A DNA stretch of 64,000 nt. It comes from Sphaerisporangium siamense. Its GTDB lineage: Bacteria > Actinomycetota > Actinomycetes > Streptosporangiales > Streptosporangiaceae. A model generated the notes under the pieces. The model was not told the DNA's origin, did not search any database, and was given only the letters and a program-made list of their open reading frames with translations. A program made the translations under genes and the position numbers. The DNA lies in the NCBI RefSeq assembly GCF_014205275.1, contig NZ_JACHND010000001.1, positions 4,030,001 to 4,094,000 on the forward strand, given 5' to 3'. Positions within the stretch are counted from its first letter, which is position 1. Each line of letters begins with the position of its first letter. Shown here piece after piece: positions 29,120 to 40,056 of this stretch.

Positions 29120-30274
29120 TCAAAGGGCGATGCGGTGGGGGACGAACGAGGAGGAGTCATCGGTGATCAGGCCGGAGGTCTCCCGGATGCCGAGCCCGGC
29201 CGCCTCGTCCCCGACGATCCACGCCCCGAGCACCGGCCGCCAGCCGTCGAAGCCGGGCAGGGCGCGGAACTCCTGGTAGACGTGGCCCTCCGCGCCGTAC
29301 TCGCCGCCGGTCTCGTTCACGCCGCCGGGCGTGACGACGCGCATGCCCGCGCCCTCCCTGCCGAGCAGCGGCTTGCGGATGTGCGCGGGAAGGTCGCGCG
29401 GGCCGTCCAGGTAGGCGGGCAGCAGGTTGGGGTGGCCGGGGTACATCTCCCACAGCACGGCGAGCAGCGCCTTGTTGGACAGCAGCATCTTCCACAGCGG
29501 CTCGATCCAGGTCATCGAGACCTGCTGCCGGACGGCCTGCGGCCCGAACGGGTCGGCGACCGCCCACTCCCAGGGGTACAGCTTGCACAGCGTGCGGATC
29601 ACCCGGCGCTCCATGTCGAGGAAGCGCCCGCTCGCCGGATCCCAGCCGATGTCCTCCATGGCGATGGCGACCGTGGCGAGGCCGGCCTGCTCGGCGGTCT
29701 CCTGCAGGTAGCCGAGCGTCATCGCCTCCTCGCCGGTCTCGTCCATGTTCGTCCAGGCGAAGTGCGCGGGGCCGCTCTGCAGCGGCAGTTCCTTCCACCG
29801 CGCGACGAGGCGTTCGTGGACGGAGTTCCACTGGTCGTCGCCGGGGTGGACGTCCTTGAGCCAGAACCACTGGACCAGAGAGGTCTCGACGAGGCTGGTC
29901 GGGGTGTCGGCGTTGTACTCCAGCAGCTTGGCCGGGCCCGTGCCGTCGTAGCGCAGGTCGAAGCGGCCGTACACGTGCGGGTCGCCGCGCCGCCAGGACG
30001 CCTCGATCTCCGGCGCCACCCAGTCGGGTATCGCGAAGTCGCGGTAGCGGCCGGTGGCGATGACGTGCCGGACCGCCTCCAGGCACATGCCGTGCAGTTC
30101 CTCGGCCTGGCTCTCCAGGGCCAGCACCTCGTCCATGGTGAAGCTGTAGTGGACGCTCTCGTCCCAGTACGGCCGGGTGAGGTGCCCGGGGTGCGCGGCC
30201 CGGTGGTAGGCGAGGCCCTGTGACTCGATGATCCGCTGCCAGCCGTCGCGCGGGTCGGAGGCCTCGCGCCGCAC
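29120..30274 (-). CDS. Glutathionylspermidine-synthase-family ATP-grasp protein (YgiC/YjfC-like)
   Basis: 384-residue ATP-grasp amide ligase related to the synthetase domain of glutathionylspermidine synthase. Recognisable parts are RFDLRYDGTGPAKLLEYNAD, the segment HFAWTNMDETGEEAMTL, and near the end KPLLGREGAGMRVV for nucleotide binding. E. coli homologues YgiC/YjfC lack known glutathionylspermidine synthase activity. The GTG start at 30274 follows the upstream stop by one base with GGGGGGAG in front; the longer open frame upstream is a shadow. The substrate in a mycothiol-using actinomycete is unknown. Confidence 0.85.
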   Translation of the reverse strand: MRREASDPRDGWQRIIESQGLAYHRAAHPGHLTRPYWDESVHYSFTMDEVLALESQAEELHGMCLEAVRHVIATGRYRDFAIPDWVAPEIEASWRRGDPHVYGRFDLRYDGTGPAKLLEYNADTPTSLVETSLVQWFWLKDVHPGDDQWNSVHERLVARWKELPLQSGPAHFAWTNMDETGEEAMTLGYLQETAEQAGLATVAIAMEDIGWDPASGRFLDMERRVIRTLCKLYPWEWAVADPFGPQAVRQQVSMTWIEPLWKMLLSNKALLAVLWEMYPGHPNLLPAYLDGPRDLPAHIRKPLLGREGAGMRVVTPGGVNETGGEYGAEGHVYQEFRALPGFDGWRPVLGAWIVGDEAAGLGIRETSGLITDDSSSFVPHRIAL

Positions 30275-30275
30275 G

Positions 30276-30734
30276 TCAACTCCCCCCGGAGGTGCGGCCG
30301 CCGAAGCCGCCGCGCTGGAGCACCGTGCCCGAGCGGGTGTCGATGCGCGCGTTCGCCGGGCGCACGGTCGTGCCGCCGCCGACCCGTCCCGCCCGCGCCG
30401 TGCCGCCGTAGTACCAGCCGTAGGCGCCGTGGGATCCGTGGTAGCCGCCGGAGTGGCCGTCGTCGTCGCAGAGGTCGTCGTCGACCGTGCGGTAGGTGCC
30501 GTCGGGCTGCCGGTCGGCGAGGTCGACGCAGTCGGCGGTGGTGCGCTTGGCGAAGGTGTCCTGGGCGGCGCAGAAGCCCACGAGCAGGGTGGACAGCACG
30601 CCCATCGTGCCGAGCGTGATCGCGGTGGAGGCCAGCTTCTTCTTCTTGGCGGCGCCCGGGCCCGTTCCGGGAGGCTCGGCCTTCCGTGCCAGGGGGTGAG
30701 GGGAGCGCACGGGCTTTTGCCCAGGGTTCGCCAT
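30276..30734 (-). CDS. YgiB/DUF1190-like membrane-anchored protein
   Basis: 152-residue protein: a basic N-terminal tail ending in KKKK, one transmembrane or signal-like helix (STAITLGTMGVLSTLLVGFC), a Cys pair with an acidic stretch (TVDDDLCDDDG), then Gly/Tyr/His-rich low-complexity sequence and a Gly-rich C-terminus. This resembles E. coli YgiB/YjfM, which sit with YgiC/YjfC. It is the first gene of the trio and its stop is one base before the next start. Assignment rests on context more than on detailed similarity. Confidence 0.65.
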   Translation of the reverse strand: MANPGQKPVRSPHPLARKAEPPGTGPGAAKKKKLASTAITLGTMGVLSTLLVGFCAAQDTFAKRTTADCVDLADRQPDGTYRTVDDDLCDDDGHSGGYHGSHGAYGWYYGGTARAGRVGGGTTVRPANARIDTRSGTVLQRGGFGGRTSGGS

Positions 30735-30911
30735 TGATGTCCATCTCTCGAAAAGTGAGAACAGCGTACCGTTGGACCGTTCAACGTGGCTGTCCTAAAC
30801 ATAGTTTCTTTGCACGAAAGATCCCGTTAAAGCAGGCGCAAGTTGTGTCAACGCCGGCACGGAGCGACACGTGGGGCCGGCGGAGTCGTCCAGCGAGGTA
30901 GATTCGCGGAT

Positions 30912-31934
30912 GTGGACCCGGTCGAAGCCCTCAAGCGCATCGCCTTCCTGCTGGAGCGCGCCGGCGAGCCCACCTACCGCGTGCGCGCCTTCCGCGGCGC
31001 CGCCGCCACCGTCGAGGCCCTGCCCCGCGAGGAGCTTTCGCGCCTGGCCCGCTCCGGGGGGCTGTCGGAGCTGAAGGGCATCGGCAAGGTCACCTCCCTG
31101 GCCATCACCGAGGCCCTGGAGGGCGGGACGCCCACCTACCTGCGCCGCCTGGAGGACACCGCGGGGCTCGACCTGGACGAGGCGACGGCCGCGCTGCGCG
31201 CCGCGCTCAAGGGCGACCTGCACAGCCACTCCGACTGGTCCGACGGCGGGTCGCCGATCGCGGAGATGGCCCTGGCCGCCCGCGGCCTCGGCCACGAGTA
31301 CCTGGCCCTGACCGACCACTCGCCGCGCCTCACCGTGGCCCGCGGGCTGTCCCCCGAGCGGCTGCGCGAACAGCTCGACGTCGTCGCCGCGCTGAACGAG
31401 GAACTGGCGCCGTTCCGCGTCCTCACCGGCATCGAGGTGGACATCCTGCCCGACGGCTCGCTCGACCAGGAGCCCGAGCTGTTGGACCGCCTGGACGTGG
31501 TCGTCGCTAGCGTCCACTCCCAGCTCCGCATGGACGCCGCCGACATGACCCGCAGGATGGTCACCGCCGTCGCCGACCCCCGCGTGGACGTGCTCGGCCA
31601 CTGCACCGGCCGCGTCGTGCGCGCCGGCGGCAGGCGTGGCGGCCTGCGGCCCGAGTCCGCCTTCGACGCCGAGGTGGTCTTCGAGGCGTGCCGCCGCTTC
31701 GGCGTGGCCGTCGAGATCAACTCCCGCCCGGACCGCCTCGACCCGCCCAAGCGGCTGCTGCGGCAGGCGTACGAGACGGGCTGCCTGTTCTCGATCGACT
31801 CCGACGCCCACGCCCCCGGCCAGCTCGAATGGCAGCACCACGGCTGCGAGCGCGCGGTCCGGTGCGGCGTCGAGGCCGCCCGCGTCGTGGACACCTGGCC
31901 GCTCGCCGATCTGCTCGCCTGGACCTCCGGCTAG
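30912..31934 (+). CDS. PHP-domain phosphoesterase (PolX C-terminal-like)
   Basis: 340-residue protein. Residues 1-100 include a helix-hairpin-helix region (LSELKGIGKVTSLAITEA), and the rest is a PHP domain with metal-binding DLHSHSDWSDG, ALTDHSPRL, and later DVLGHCTGR and SIDSDAHAPGQ. It looks like bacterial PolX without the polymerase palm, a known actinobacterial type. It probably hydrolyses phosphoesters (histidinol-phosphatase-like or DNA 3' ends); the substrate is unknown. Start GTG 30912. Confidence 0.85.
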   Translation: MDPVEALKRIAFLLERAGEPTYRVRAFRGAAATVEALPREELSRLARSGGLSELKGIGKVTSLAITEALEGGTPTYLRRLEDTAGLDLDEATAALRAALKGDLHSHSDWSDGGSPIAEMALAARGLGHEYLALTDHSPRLTVARGLSPERLREQLDVVAALNEELAPFRVLTGIEVDILPDGSLDQEPELLDRLDVVVASVHSQLRMDAADMTRRMVTAVADPRVDVLGHCTGRVVRAGGRRGGLRPESAFDAEVVFEACRRFGVAVEINSRPDRLDPPKRLLRQAYETGCLFSIDSDAHAPGQLEWQHHGCERAVRCGVEAARVVDTWPLADLLAWTSG

Positions 31935-32000
31935 TCCGGATCCGGACGCGCGCCGACTGCGGGTCCCCCGAATGTCGGTGTCCGGGCGTAGCTTGCGGGT

Positions 32001-32732
32001 GTGAACCGTACCGATCGGCTGTACGCGCTCGTCGAGGAGCTGCGCGCGATCTCCCCCCGGTGCCGGTCCGCACGAGAGCTGAGCGAGCGCCTCCATGTGA
32101 GCGTGCGCACCATCGAGCGCGACATCGCCGCCCTCCAGCAGGCAGGGGTCCCCATCTACGCCGAGCCGGGACGGCGCGGCGGCTACGTCCTCGACAAGGC
32201 CATGTCCCTTCCCCCGCTCAACTTCACCCCGGCCGAGGCGGTGGCCATCGCGGTCGCGCTCAGCCAGGCCCGCGACCGTCCCTTCGCCGCCGACGCCCGC
32301 AGCGCGCTGCGCAAGCTGGTCGCCGCCATGCCCGGCCCCGACGGCGACCGCGCCCGCGAGCTCGCCTCCCGCGTCCACCTGATCAGCGACGCGGGCCAGG
32401 ACCCCGGGCCGGACACCGCGCACGGGCGCGCCGCGGCGGCCCAGGTCATCGACCAGGCGCTGCAACACCGCCGCGTGCTCCTCATCTCCTACGAGGATCG
32501 TTCCGGCGCGCTCACCCGGCGCGAGGTCGAGCCGGGCGTCTTCGTCGGCGGCCGCGGCGGCTTCTGGTACCTGGTCGGGTTCTGCCGGCTCCGGCAGGAC
32601 GTGCGGGTGTTCCGGCTGGACCGCATCCACGACGCCGAGCTCACCGGCGAGACGGCCTCCGCCCGCCCCCAGCTCGACGACTTCGCCTCCGACGTCCCGA
32701 ACTTCACCGCGCGCAACCCCGTGCTGGACTGA
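32001..32732 (+). CDS. YafY-type HTH/WYL transcriptional regulator
   Basis: 243-residue regulator. Residues 1-60 are a DeoR/YafY-like winged helix (SARELSERLHVSVRTIERDI). The C-terminal part is a WYL-like ligand domain with the segment RRVLLISYEDRSGALTRREV and GGFWYLVGFCRLR. WYL regulators often sense nucleic-acid or nucleotide ligands. GTG start at 32001; it runs the same way as the upstream PHP gene and the following VOC gene. Confidence 0.85.
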   Translation: MNRTDRLYALVEELRAISPRCRSARELSERLHVSVRTIERDIAALQQAGVPIYAEPGRRGGYVLDKAMSLPPLNFTPAEAVAIAVALSQARDRPFAADARSALRKLVAAMPGPDGDRARELASRVHLISDAGQDPGPDTAHGRAAAAQVIDQALQHRRVLLISYEDRSGALTRREVEPGVFVGGRGGFWYLVGFCRLRQDVRVFRLDRIHDAELTGETASARPQLDDFASDVPNFTARNPVLD

Positions 32733-32864
32733 TGTTCTGAAATCGCGTCGAAAACACCGACATAATGCTGTCGTTCTTCTCCGGGATCGTGAAGGTGTTC
32801 GAGAGGCCGCGCCGCAGGCGAGGCCCATCGCCACGGTCATCCTGATCAGAGGAGATAGAACGTC

Positions 32865-33248
32865 ATGAGCACGCCACCGTTCGACACCGTCGCCTGGTTC
32901 GAGGTCGCCACCGACGACCCCGGCCTCGCCCAGCGCTTCTACGGCGAGCTGTTCGGCTGGTCCTTCGAGGCCGACGAGGGGTCGGCGAAGGACGGCCTGG
33001 ACTACCGCCTGATCCGCTACCGGGGCGGCGAGGCGCCCAAGGGCGGCGTCTACGGCACCAAGGGCGAGGCGCCCGGGCACGCCGTGTTCACCGTCGCGGT
33101 CGCCGACGTCGCCGCCACGTGCGACCGGATCGAGGGGCTCGGCGGCAAGACGGTGATGAAGGCGGTCGGCAACGCCAACGGGCCCGACTTCGCCTACGTC
33201 ACCGACCCGGCGGGCAACCTGTTCGGCCTGTTCACCCCGCGCCCCTGA
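32865..33248 (+). CDS. VOC (glyoxalase-like) family protein
   Basis: 127-residue single VOC module: DTVAWFEVATDDPGLAQRFY at the N-terminus, the FYGELFGWSFE helix-strand, and the C-terminal YVTDPAGNLFGLFTP strand. Two such modules form a metal-binding pocket in a dimer. Probably a metal-dependent lyase, dioxygenase or resistance protein; substrate unknown. ATG 32865 with a purine-rich site (AGGAGA) upstream. Confidence 0.85.
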   Translation: MSTPPFDTVAWFEVATDDPGLAQRFYGELFGWSFEADEGSAKDGLDYRLIRYRGGEAPKGGVYGTKGEAPGHAVFTVAVADVAATCDRIEGLGGKTVMKAVGNANGPDFAYVTDPAGNLFGLFTPRP

Positions 33249-33339
33249 GCCGGGCGTTCCCGCCGGGGCTGTGAGCCGGGGCTCCCGGACCGAGACGAGG
33301 CCCGCCGCGTGCGTCACGCGACGGGCCTCGTGCGGCCGG

Positions 33340-35046
33340 TCACTGCTCCGAGGGGCGGTCCTGGAGCCGGCGGCGCAGCTCGGCCAGCTCGCGCTCCAGG
33401 TCGGCGAGCTGCCGCTCGTCCCCGGCGCCGTTGTGCTGCCGGCCTCCGTACGGGGGCGGGGGAGGGGCGCCGTGCTGAGCCGGATAGCCCTGCGGGGGGT
33501 GGTACTGGGGGCCGGCGAGCTCGTGCTGCGGCGGTCCGGCGGGGCCGCCGTACGGTCCGGGCGCGGGCTGCCAGGGCTGCGCCACGGCGAACCCGGCGGG
33601 GACGGGCGCCGCGGCGGCCTTGCGGCGCTTGCGGCCGAGCGAAAGGATCACCACGGCGGCCAGGACCGCCACGACGACGGCGCCGCCTCCGACGAGGATC
33701 CAGGGCAGCATCGACGACGGCGTCTCGTCCTTGCCCGACGAGATCGCCTGCTGGCTGTCGCTGATGTACTTGGCGACGTAGGGGTGGTTCGGGAACAGCG
33801 CCTGCACCTCGCGGAACTTCGGCAGCGCGAGCGAGTAGTGGTGGCGGAAGAAGTCGTCCAGCGCCTCGGAGTACCGGGTGGCGGTGAGCGCCTGGGAGGG
33901 CTTGACGTTCTTCTCGTTCAGCTTCTCCTTGATCACACTGACGGGCAGGACGAACGTCTGGCTCTCGGTGTTCTCCCCGCCGTCGGTGACCGAACCGGCG
34001 ATCAGCATGCCGATGACCTTGCCCTGGCGGCTGAAGACCGGACCGCCGGAGTTGCCGTGGTAGGCCGGGGCCTGCGTCTGGATGTACGGCACGCCGGTCT
34101 GGGTGGTGCGCTTGGCGTTGTACGGGCCCTCGGTCAGCGCGGGGTCCAGCTTGGACTCCAGGCTGAAGAACGGGGTGTTGGTCACCAGGCCGGGGAAGCC
34201 GCTGATGTAGAGCGTGTCACCGGTCTGGACGTCGCCGTCGTCGCCGAGCGGCACGGTCGGCAGGTTCTGCTGGTTGTTGACCTTGAGCAGCGCGAAGTCC
34301 TTGCCCGGATAGCTCTCGCCCACCGACACCAGCTCGGCGGGGACCGGCTTGGCGGTCTTGTCGACGCCGCCGCCGGGCAGGCTCTGCAGCACCGAGAGCT
34401 GCTTCTGCAGTCCCTGGATCTTCAGGTGGGTGTTGTTGAAGATGACGAAGATCTGCGTCGCCAGCTTCACGATCTCTTCGTCGGTCTGGTAGTCGCCCAG
34501 CTCCTGGAGGACGGCGGCGGCGTCCTCCTTGTTGAACTTGGCGAGCGCCTGCTGGGCGAACATCTGCCCGAGTTGCTCCTCGCCGGTCTCGACGCAGTGC
34601 GCCCCGGTGACCATGTAGCCGTCCGGGGTGACCCACCAGCCGGTGCACAGCCCGCCGACCTCGGCGTCGACCGACCGGTTGGGGCCGACGGCGCGCAGGT
34701 AGGCGTTGGGGTTGGCGGCCATCTTCTGGAAGATGTACTTGGCGATGTTGCGCTCGTCCTGGGCGATCTTCCCGGTGATCGCGGCGGTGGCGGCCTGCCG
34801 GGCGAGCGCCTGCAGCGCCGACTGCTTGATCTCGGGCGTGGGGACGACGACCTGGCCGCTGTAGGTGAGGCTGGTGAGCTGGACGGCCGGGTGCGCCTTG
34901 GCCGCCAGGCGGGTGCCCACGGGCACGTCGGGCTCGCCGTCGGCGTGCGCCGCCGTCGCCGCGCCCGCCGTCACGCCCAGGGCGATCGCGACCACCGCGG
35001 CGGCCATCGAGAGCTTTCGAGTGATGAATCCGTTCACGTCGGACAT
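33340..35046 (-). CDS. Secreted or membrane-anchored trypsin-like (S1) serine protease
   Basis: 568-residue protein. The N-terminus has a signal peptide (helix about residues 12-32). The protease domain has His150 (GAHC), Asp250 (KDFALLK) and Ser333 (GNSGGP), an intact S1 triad. A transmembrane helix near residue 450 (WILVGGGAVVVAVLAAVVIL) is followed by a Pro/Gly/Gln-rich cytoplasmic tail ending in a predicted coiled coil (LADLERELAELRRRLQ). So the protease faces outside and the tail inside. ATG 35046 is chosen over TTG upstream. Confidence 0.85.
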   Translation of the reverse strand: MSDVNGFITRKLSMAAAVVAIALGVTAGAATAAHADGEPDVPVGTRLAAKAHPAVQLTSLTYSGQVVVPTPEIKQSALQALARQAATAAITGKIAQDERNIAKYIFQKMAANPNAYLRAVGPNRSVDAEVGGLCTGWWVTPDGYMVTGAHCVETGEEQLGQMFAQQALAKFNKEDAAAVLQELGDYQTDEEIVKLATQIFVIFNNTHLKIQGLQKQLSVLQSLPGGGVDKTAKPVPAELVSVGESYPGKDFALLKVNNQQNLPTVPLGDDGDVQTGDTLYISGFPGLVTNTPFFSLESKLDPALTEGPYNAKRTTQTGVPYIQTQAPAYHGNSGGPVFSRQGKVIGMLIAGSVTDGGENTESQTFVLPVSVIKEKLNEKNVKPSQALTATRYSEALDDFFRHHYSLALPKFREVQALFPNHPYVAKYISDSQQAISSGKDETPSSMLPWILVGGGAVVVAVLAAVVILSLGRKRRKAAAAPVPAGFAVAQPWQPAPGPYGGPAGPPQHELAGPQYHPPQGYPAQHGAPPPPPYGGRQHNGAGDERQLADLERELAELRRRLQDRPSEQ

Positions 35047-35152
35047 CGTCAAACAGTCGGCTTGTTCATGGCTTGTGACTGACTTTGAAACCCGTCCGGA
35101 GACGACGACGGGCCCCGCGCCGGTCGCGCGGGGCCCGTGACGCCGGTGGGGG

Positions 35153-37999
35153 TCAGACCCCCATGGACTGCGTCTCGTTGCTCTCCGGGGTCGGCTGGGC
35201 GACGACCTCGGTGACGCCGTTCTTGAGGTGGTAGCGCGCGATGGCCTCGCGCAGCACCTCGGGCTTGACCTCGCCCCGCTTGGCCAGCTCGGTGAGCACG
35301 GCCAGCGTGATCGACGCGGCGTCCACGTGGAAGTGGCGGCGCAGCGCCGAGCGGGTGTCCGACAGGCCGAAGCCGTCGGTGCCCAGCGACGCCCAGTCGC
35401 CCGGCACCCACCGGGCGATCTGGTCCGGCACGGCCCGCATGTAGTCGCTGACGCCCACGAACGGGCCGGGCACGTCGGTCAGCACCCGGGTGACGTACGG
35501 CACGCGCTGCTCGGCCTCGGGGTTGAGCAGGTTGTGCTCCTCGCAGTCCAGCGCGTCGCGGCGGAGCTCCGACCACGACGGCGCCGACCACACCGCCGCC
35601 GCCACGCCCCACTCCTCGGCGAGCAGGCGCTGCGCCTCCAGGGCCCAGCGGCCGGCCACGCCGGAGGCGAGGATGTTCGCCCGGGGACCCTCGACGTCCG
35701 GGGCCTCGGCGAAGCGGTACAGCCCCTTCAGGACCCCCTCGACGTCCAGGCCCTCGGGCTCGGCCGGCTGCGGGTAGGGCTCGTTGTAGACGGTGAGGTA
35801 ATAGAAGACGTCCTCGGGGTTCTCGCCGTACATGCGGCGCAGCCCGTCCTTGACGATGTGCGCGATCTCGAACGCCCACGCCGGGTCGTAGACGACCGTG
35901 GCCGGGTTGGTCGAGGCGATCAGCGGCGTGTGGCCGTCCTCGTGCTGGAGGCCCTCGCCGTTGAGCGTGGTGCGCCCGGCGGTGGCGCCGAGCAGGAAGC
36001 CGCGCCCCATCTGGTCGCCCATCGCCCACATCTGGTCGGCGGTGCGCTGGAACCCGAACATCGAGTAGAAGATGTAGATCGGGATCATGTGCTCGCCGTG
36101 GGTGGCGTACGAGCTGCCGACGGCGATCGCCGAGCCCATGGAGCCGGACTCGCTGATGCCCTCGTGCAGGATCTGCCCCTCGGTCGACTCCTTGTACGAC
36201 AGCAGCAGGTTGCGGTCCACCGCGTCGTAGGTCTGGCCGTGCGGGGAGTAGATCTTGGCGGTGGGGAACATCGCGTCGAGGCCGAACGTGCGGGCCTCGT
36301 CCGGGATGATCGGGACGAACCTGGAGCCGATCTCCTTGTCCCGCATCAGGTCCTTCAGCAGGCGGACGAACGCCATGGTCGTGGCGACGTTCTGCTTGCC
36401 GGACCCCTTCTTCAGGTCGGCGTAGACCGCGTCGCCGGGCAGCTTGAGCGGCTTGGCGCGGGTGAGGCGCTTCGGCAGGTAGCCGCCGAGCGCGGCGCGC
36501 CGCTCGCGCATGTAGGCGATCTCTTCGTCGTTCTCGCCCGGGTGGAAGTACGGAGGCAGCTCGCCTTCGAGGTCCTTGTCGGGGATCGGCAGGTAGAGCC
36601 GGTCGCGGAACTCCTTGAGCTCGGCCTTGGTCATCTTCTTCATCTGGTGCGTGGCGTTGCGCGCCTCGAAGTCCTTGCCCAGCGTCCATCCCTTGATGGT
36701 CTGGGCGAGGATGACCGTGGGCTGGCCGACGTGCTCACGGGCCGCCTTGAACGCCGCGTACACCTTGCGGTAGTCGTGGCCGCCCCGCGACAGCTTGCGG
36801 ATGTCGTCGTCGGAGAGGTGCTCGACCATCTTGCGCAGGCGCGGGTCGTCGCCGAAGAAGTGCTCGCGGATGTACTCGCCCGACTCGACGGAGTACGTCT
36901 GGAACTGGCCGTCGGGGGTGGTGTTCATCTTGTTCACGAGCACGCCGTCGACGTCGGCGGCGAGCAGCGGATCCCAGTCGCGGCCCCAGACGACCTTGAT
37001 GACGTTCCATCCGGCCCCCCGGAAGAACGACTCCAGCTCCTGGATGATCTTGCCGTTGCCGCGTACCGGGCCGTCGAGACGCTGCAGGTTGCAGTTGATC
37101 ACGAAGGTCAGGTTGTCGAGCTCCTCGCGCGCGGCCACGCCGATGGCGCCGAGCGACTCCGGCTCGTCCATCTCGCCGTCGCCGAGGAAGCACCAGACCT
37201 GGCTGCGGCTGGTGTCCTTGATCTTGCGGTTGAGCAGGTAGCGGTTGAACCGCGCCTGGTAGATCGCGCCGATCGCGCCGAGGCCCATGGAGACCGTGGG
37301 GAACTCCCAGAAGTCCGGCATCAGGCGGGGGTGCGGGTACGAGGGCAGGCCCTTGGAGCCGTGCGACAGCTCCTGCCGGAAGGCGTCGAGCTGCGACTCG
37401 TTCAGGCGGCCCTCCAGGAACGCCCGGGCGTAGATGCCCGGGGCCGCGTGCCCCTGGATGAAGACCTGGTCGCCGGACTCGCCGTGGTCCTTGCCGCGGA
37501 AGAAGTGGTTGAAGCCCACCTCGTACAGCGACGCCGCCGAGGCGTAGGTGGCGATGTGGCCGCCGACGTTGGTGCGGGCGTTGGCCCGGGTCACCATGAC
37601 GGCCGCGTTCCACCGGATATAGGCGCGGATGCGCCGCTCCACGTACTCGTCACCCGGGAACCACGGCTCGCGCTCCGGCGGGATGGTGTTGATGTAGTCG
37701 GTGCTTCGCAGTCCGGGCACCCCCACCTGATGCTCGCGCGCACGTTCGAGCAGGCGCAGCATCAGATAGCGGGCTCGGCTACGACCCTCCGTCTTCACGA
37801 CGGTGTCAAGCGACTCGAGCCACTCCTGAGTCTCGCTGGGATCGACATCAGGCAGCTGGCTGGGTAGGCCGTCGCTGATGATCGAGAAACGCTGGCGTCC
37901 GGAAGCCACTGGGTCTCGCCTTCCGATTATGGACTGGTAAGCCTCTTCTACGGTGTCTAGGTCGTCTTCCATCCTGGCCGCTTGCACCGGAAAGTGCAT
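35153..37999 (-). CDS. aceE: Pyruvate dehydrogenase E1 component, homodimeric type
   Basis: 948-residue thiamine-diphosphate enzyme that oxidatively decarboxylates pyruvate and transfers acetyl to lipoyl-E2. The ThDP motif is [13 protein letters not shown] ... [11 protein letters not shown]; the family motif [19 protein letters not shown] lies near the N-terminus. ATG 37999 follows GGAGGG with five-base spacing; a longer frame (to 38047) is not family-like. E2/E3 genes are elsewhere, as in other actinomycetes. Confidence 0.95.
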   Translation of the reverse strand: MHFPVQAARMEDDLDTVEEAYQSIIGRRDPVASGRQRFSIISDGLPSQLPDVDPSETQEWLESLDTVVKTEGRSRARYLMLRLLERAREHQVGVPGLRSTDYINTIPPEREPWFPGDEYVERRIRAYIRWNAAVMVTRANARTNVGGHIATYASAASLYEVGFNHFFRGKDHGESGDQVFIQGHAAPGIYARAFLEGRLNESQLDAFRQELSHGSKGLPSYPHPRLMPDFWEFPTVSMGLGAIGAIYQARFNRYLLNRKIKDTSRSQVWCFLGDGEMDEPESLGAIGVAAREELDNLTFVINCNLQRLDGPVRGNGKIIQELESFFRGAGWNVIKVVWGRDWDPLLAADVDGVLVNKMNTTPDGQFQTYSVESGEYIREHFFGDDPRLRKMVEHLSDDDIRKLSRGGHDYRKVYAAFKAAREHVGQPTVILAQTIKGWTLGKDFEARNATHQMKKMTKAELKEFRDRLYLPIPDKDLEGELPPYFHPGENDEEIAYMRERRAALGGYLPKRLTRAKPLKLPGDAVYADLKKGSGKQNVATTMAFVRLLKDLMRDKEIGSRFVPIIPDEARTFGLDAMFPTAKIYSPHGQTYDAVDRNLLLSYKESTEGQILHEGISESGSMGSAIAVGSSYATHGEHMIPIYIFYSMFGFQRTADQMWAMGDQMGRGFLLGATAGRTTLNGEGLQHEDGHTPLIASTNPATVVYDPAWAFEIAHIVKDGLRRMYGENPEDVFYYLTVYNEPYPQPAEPEGLDVEGVLKGLYRFAEAPDVEGPRANILASGVAGRWALEAQRLLAEEWGVAAAVWSAPSWSELRRDALDCEEHNLLNPEAEQRVPYVTRVLTDVPGPFVGVSDYMRAVPDQIARWVPGDWASLGTDGFGLSDTRSALRRHFHVDAASITLAVLTELAKRGEVKPEVLREAIARYHLKNGVTEVVAQPTPESNETQSMGV

Positions 38000-38312
38000 C
38001 TCTACCCTCCGGTAACAAGATGTCCCTGCTGGCAGGCAGGCAGCCATGGCCTAGACCACCGATGGTAGGACGATTTTCACCACTGGCGGCAAACTATACA
38101 AAACCGGAGACATGCTCCTGTTCCCGGCAGGGGGGCCATCAGGGTGCCCGCACCCCTCTGCCTCCCCCTCAAGAGGGACATTCAACCCCGCCCGCGCGCG
38201 ATGCGCCACGCGCCCCCGCCCGCAAACCCTGACGTCACGGCCTTGGGGCCGTCCACCCACGCCGTTCGCCGGCAAGGCCGGCCGCAAGGCCAACGACAAG
38301 GTGAGGAACCTC
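38000..38312. other. Divergent gap upstream of aceE
   Basis: 313 nt between aceE and the truncated lipoprotein gene. Short AT-rich patch TATAGTTT on the minus strand (around 38,090) could be the aceE -10. Nothing else supportable; no gene. Confidence 0.4.
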
Positions 38313-39126
38313 ATGATGCGCGGACTCACGGCGCTGCTGCCGCTCGCCGTCCTCCTGGCGGGATGCGCGTCCTCCCCCCAGAGCGCGGCGTCCCCCACAC
38401 CGTCCCCCACCGGGAGCGGGCAGATCCTCTCCGCGTACCGGGAACTGGCCCGATGCCTGCGGAGCCACGCGACGCCCGGCTTCCCCGACCCCGTCCTCGA
38501 CCCCCGCACGGGCGAGGTCACCCTGCCGCCCGGCACCCGCGAGCCCACCGAGGCCGCGATGAACGCCTGCAGGTCCATCGCCGACCGGCTGCCCGCCAAG
38601 GGCGGTGGCCGCGCGTCACCGGCCACGACGCGCAGGTCGGCGACACGGCGTCCGGGCGCGTCCTGCACGGCGGCAGCGCCGTCCCCGTCGTGTCGGTGTC
38701 GCTCGACCCCACCATGGCGCCGACCGTGCGCCGCGGCGACAAGGTGATCGTCACCCTGCCCGACGGCGCCACGCGATCCGGCACGATCGCCCGGGTGAGC
38801 CCGGTCGCCCAGACGGTCCCCGAGTCGCAGGACGGCGGCTCGCCCCAGCCGGCGGTGCCGGTCACGATCACGCTGAAGGACAGGCCCGTCACGGCGCTCG
38901 ACCAGGCGCTCGTGCAGGTGGACGTCACCGTGGAACGGCACGCGGACGTCCTCACCGTGCCGATCGTGGCCCTGCTCGCCCAGCCGGGCGGCACGTTCGC
39001 CGTCGTGACCGTCGCCGGGAACCAGCGCCGGAAGGTCCCGGTGCGCACCGGGCTGTTCGACGAGGGCCAAGGGGTCGTCGAGGTGACCGGGGTGGACGAG
39101 GGCGCCCAGGTCGAGGTGCCGGTGGA

Positions 39127-39130
<4 letters not shown>
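38313..39130 (+). pseudogene. Chimera: lipoprotein N-terminus joined out of frame to an efflux adaptor (HlyD/MacA-type) C-terminus
   Basis: From ATG 38313 (ribosome site GAGG) a lipoprotein begins: signal with lipobox LAGC, then [20 protein letters not shown], typical of a small actinobacterial lipoprotein. Around 38,605-38,620 similarity stops in this frame and continues in another frame with an adaptor-type beta domain ([20 protein letters not shown], later [15 protein letters not shown] and [16 protein letters not shown]) up to TGA 39130. The missing pieces are the lipoprotein C-terminus and the adaptor hairpin and membrane anchor. Neither piece can make a full protein. The stop overlaps the ATG of the next gene. 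Confidence 0.7.
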
Positions 39131-40044
<914 letters not shown>

Positions 40045-40056
40045 CCCGCGCCGGCC

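Noticed and set aside
30795-33317. 840-residue minus-strand frame
   Set aside because: Antisense to PHP, WYL and VOC genes.
35228-37867. 879-residue plus-strand frame
   Set aside because: Antisense to aceE.
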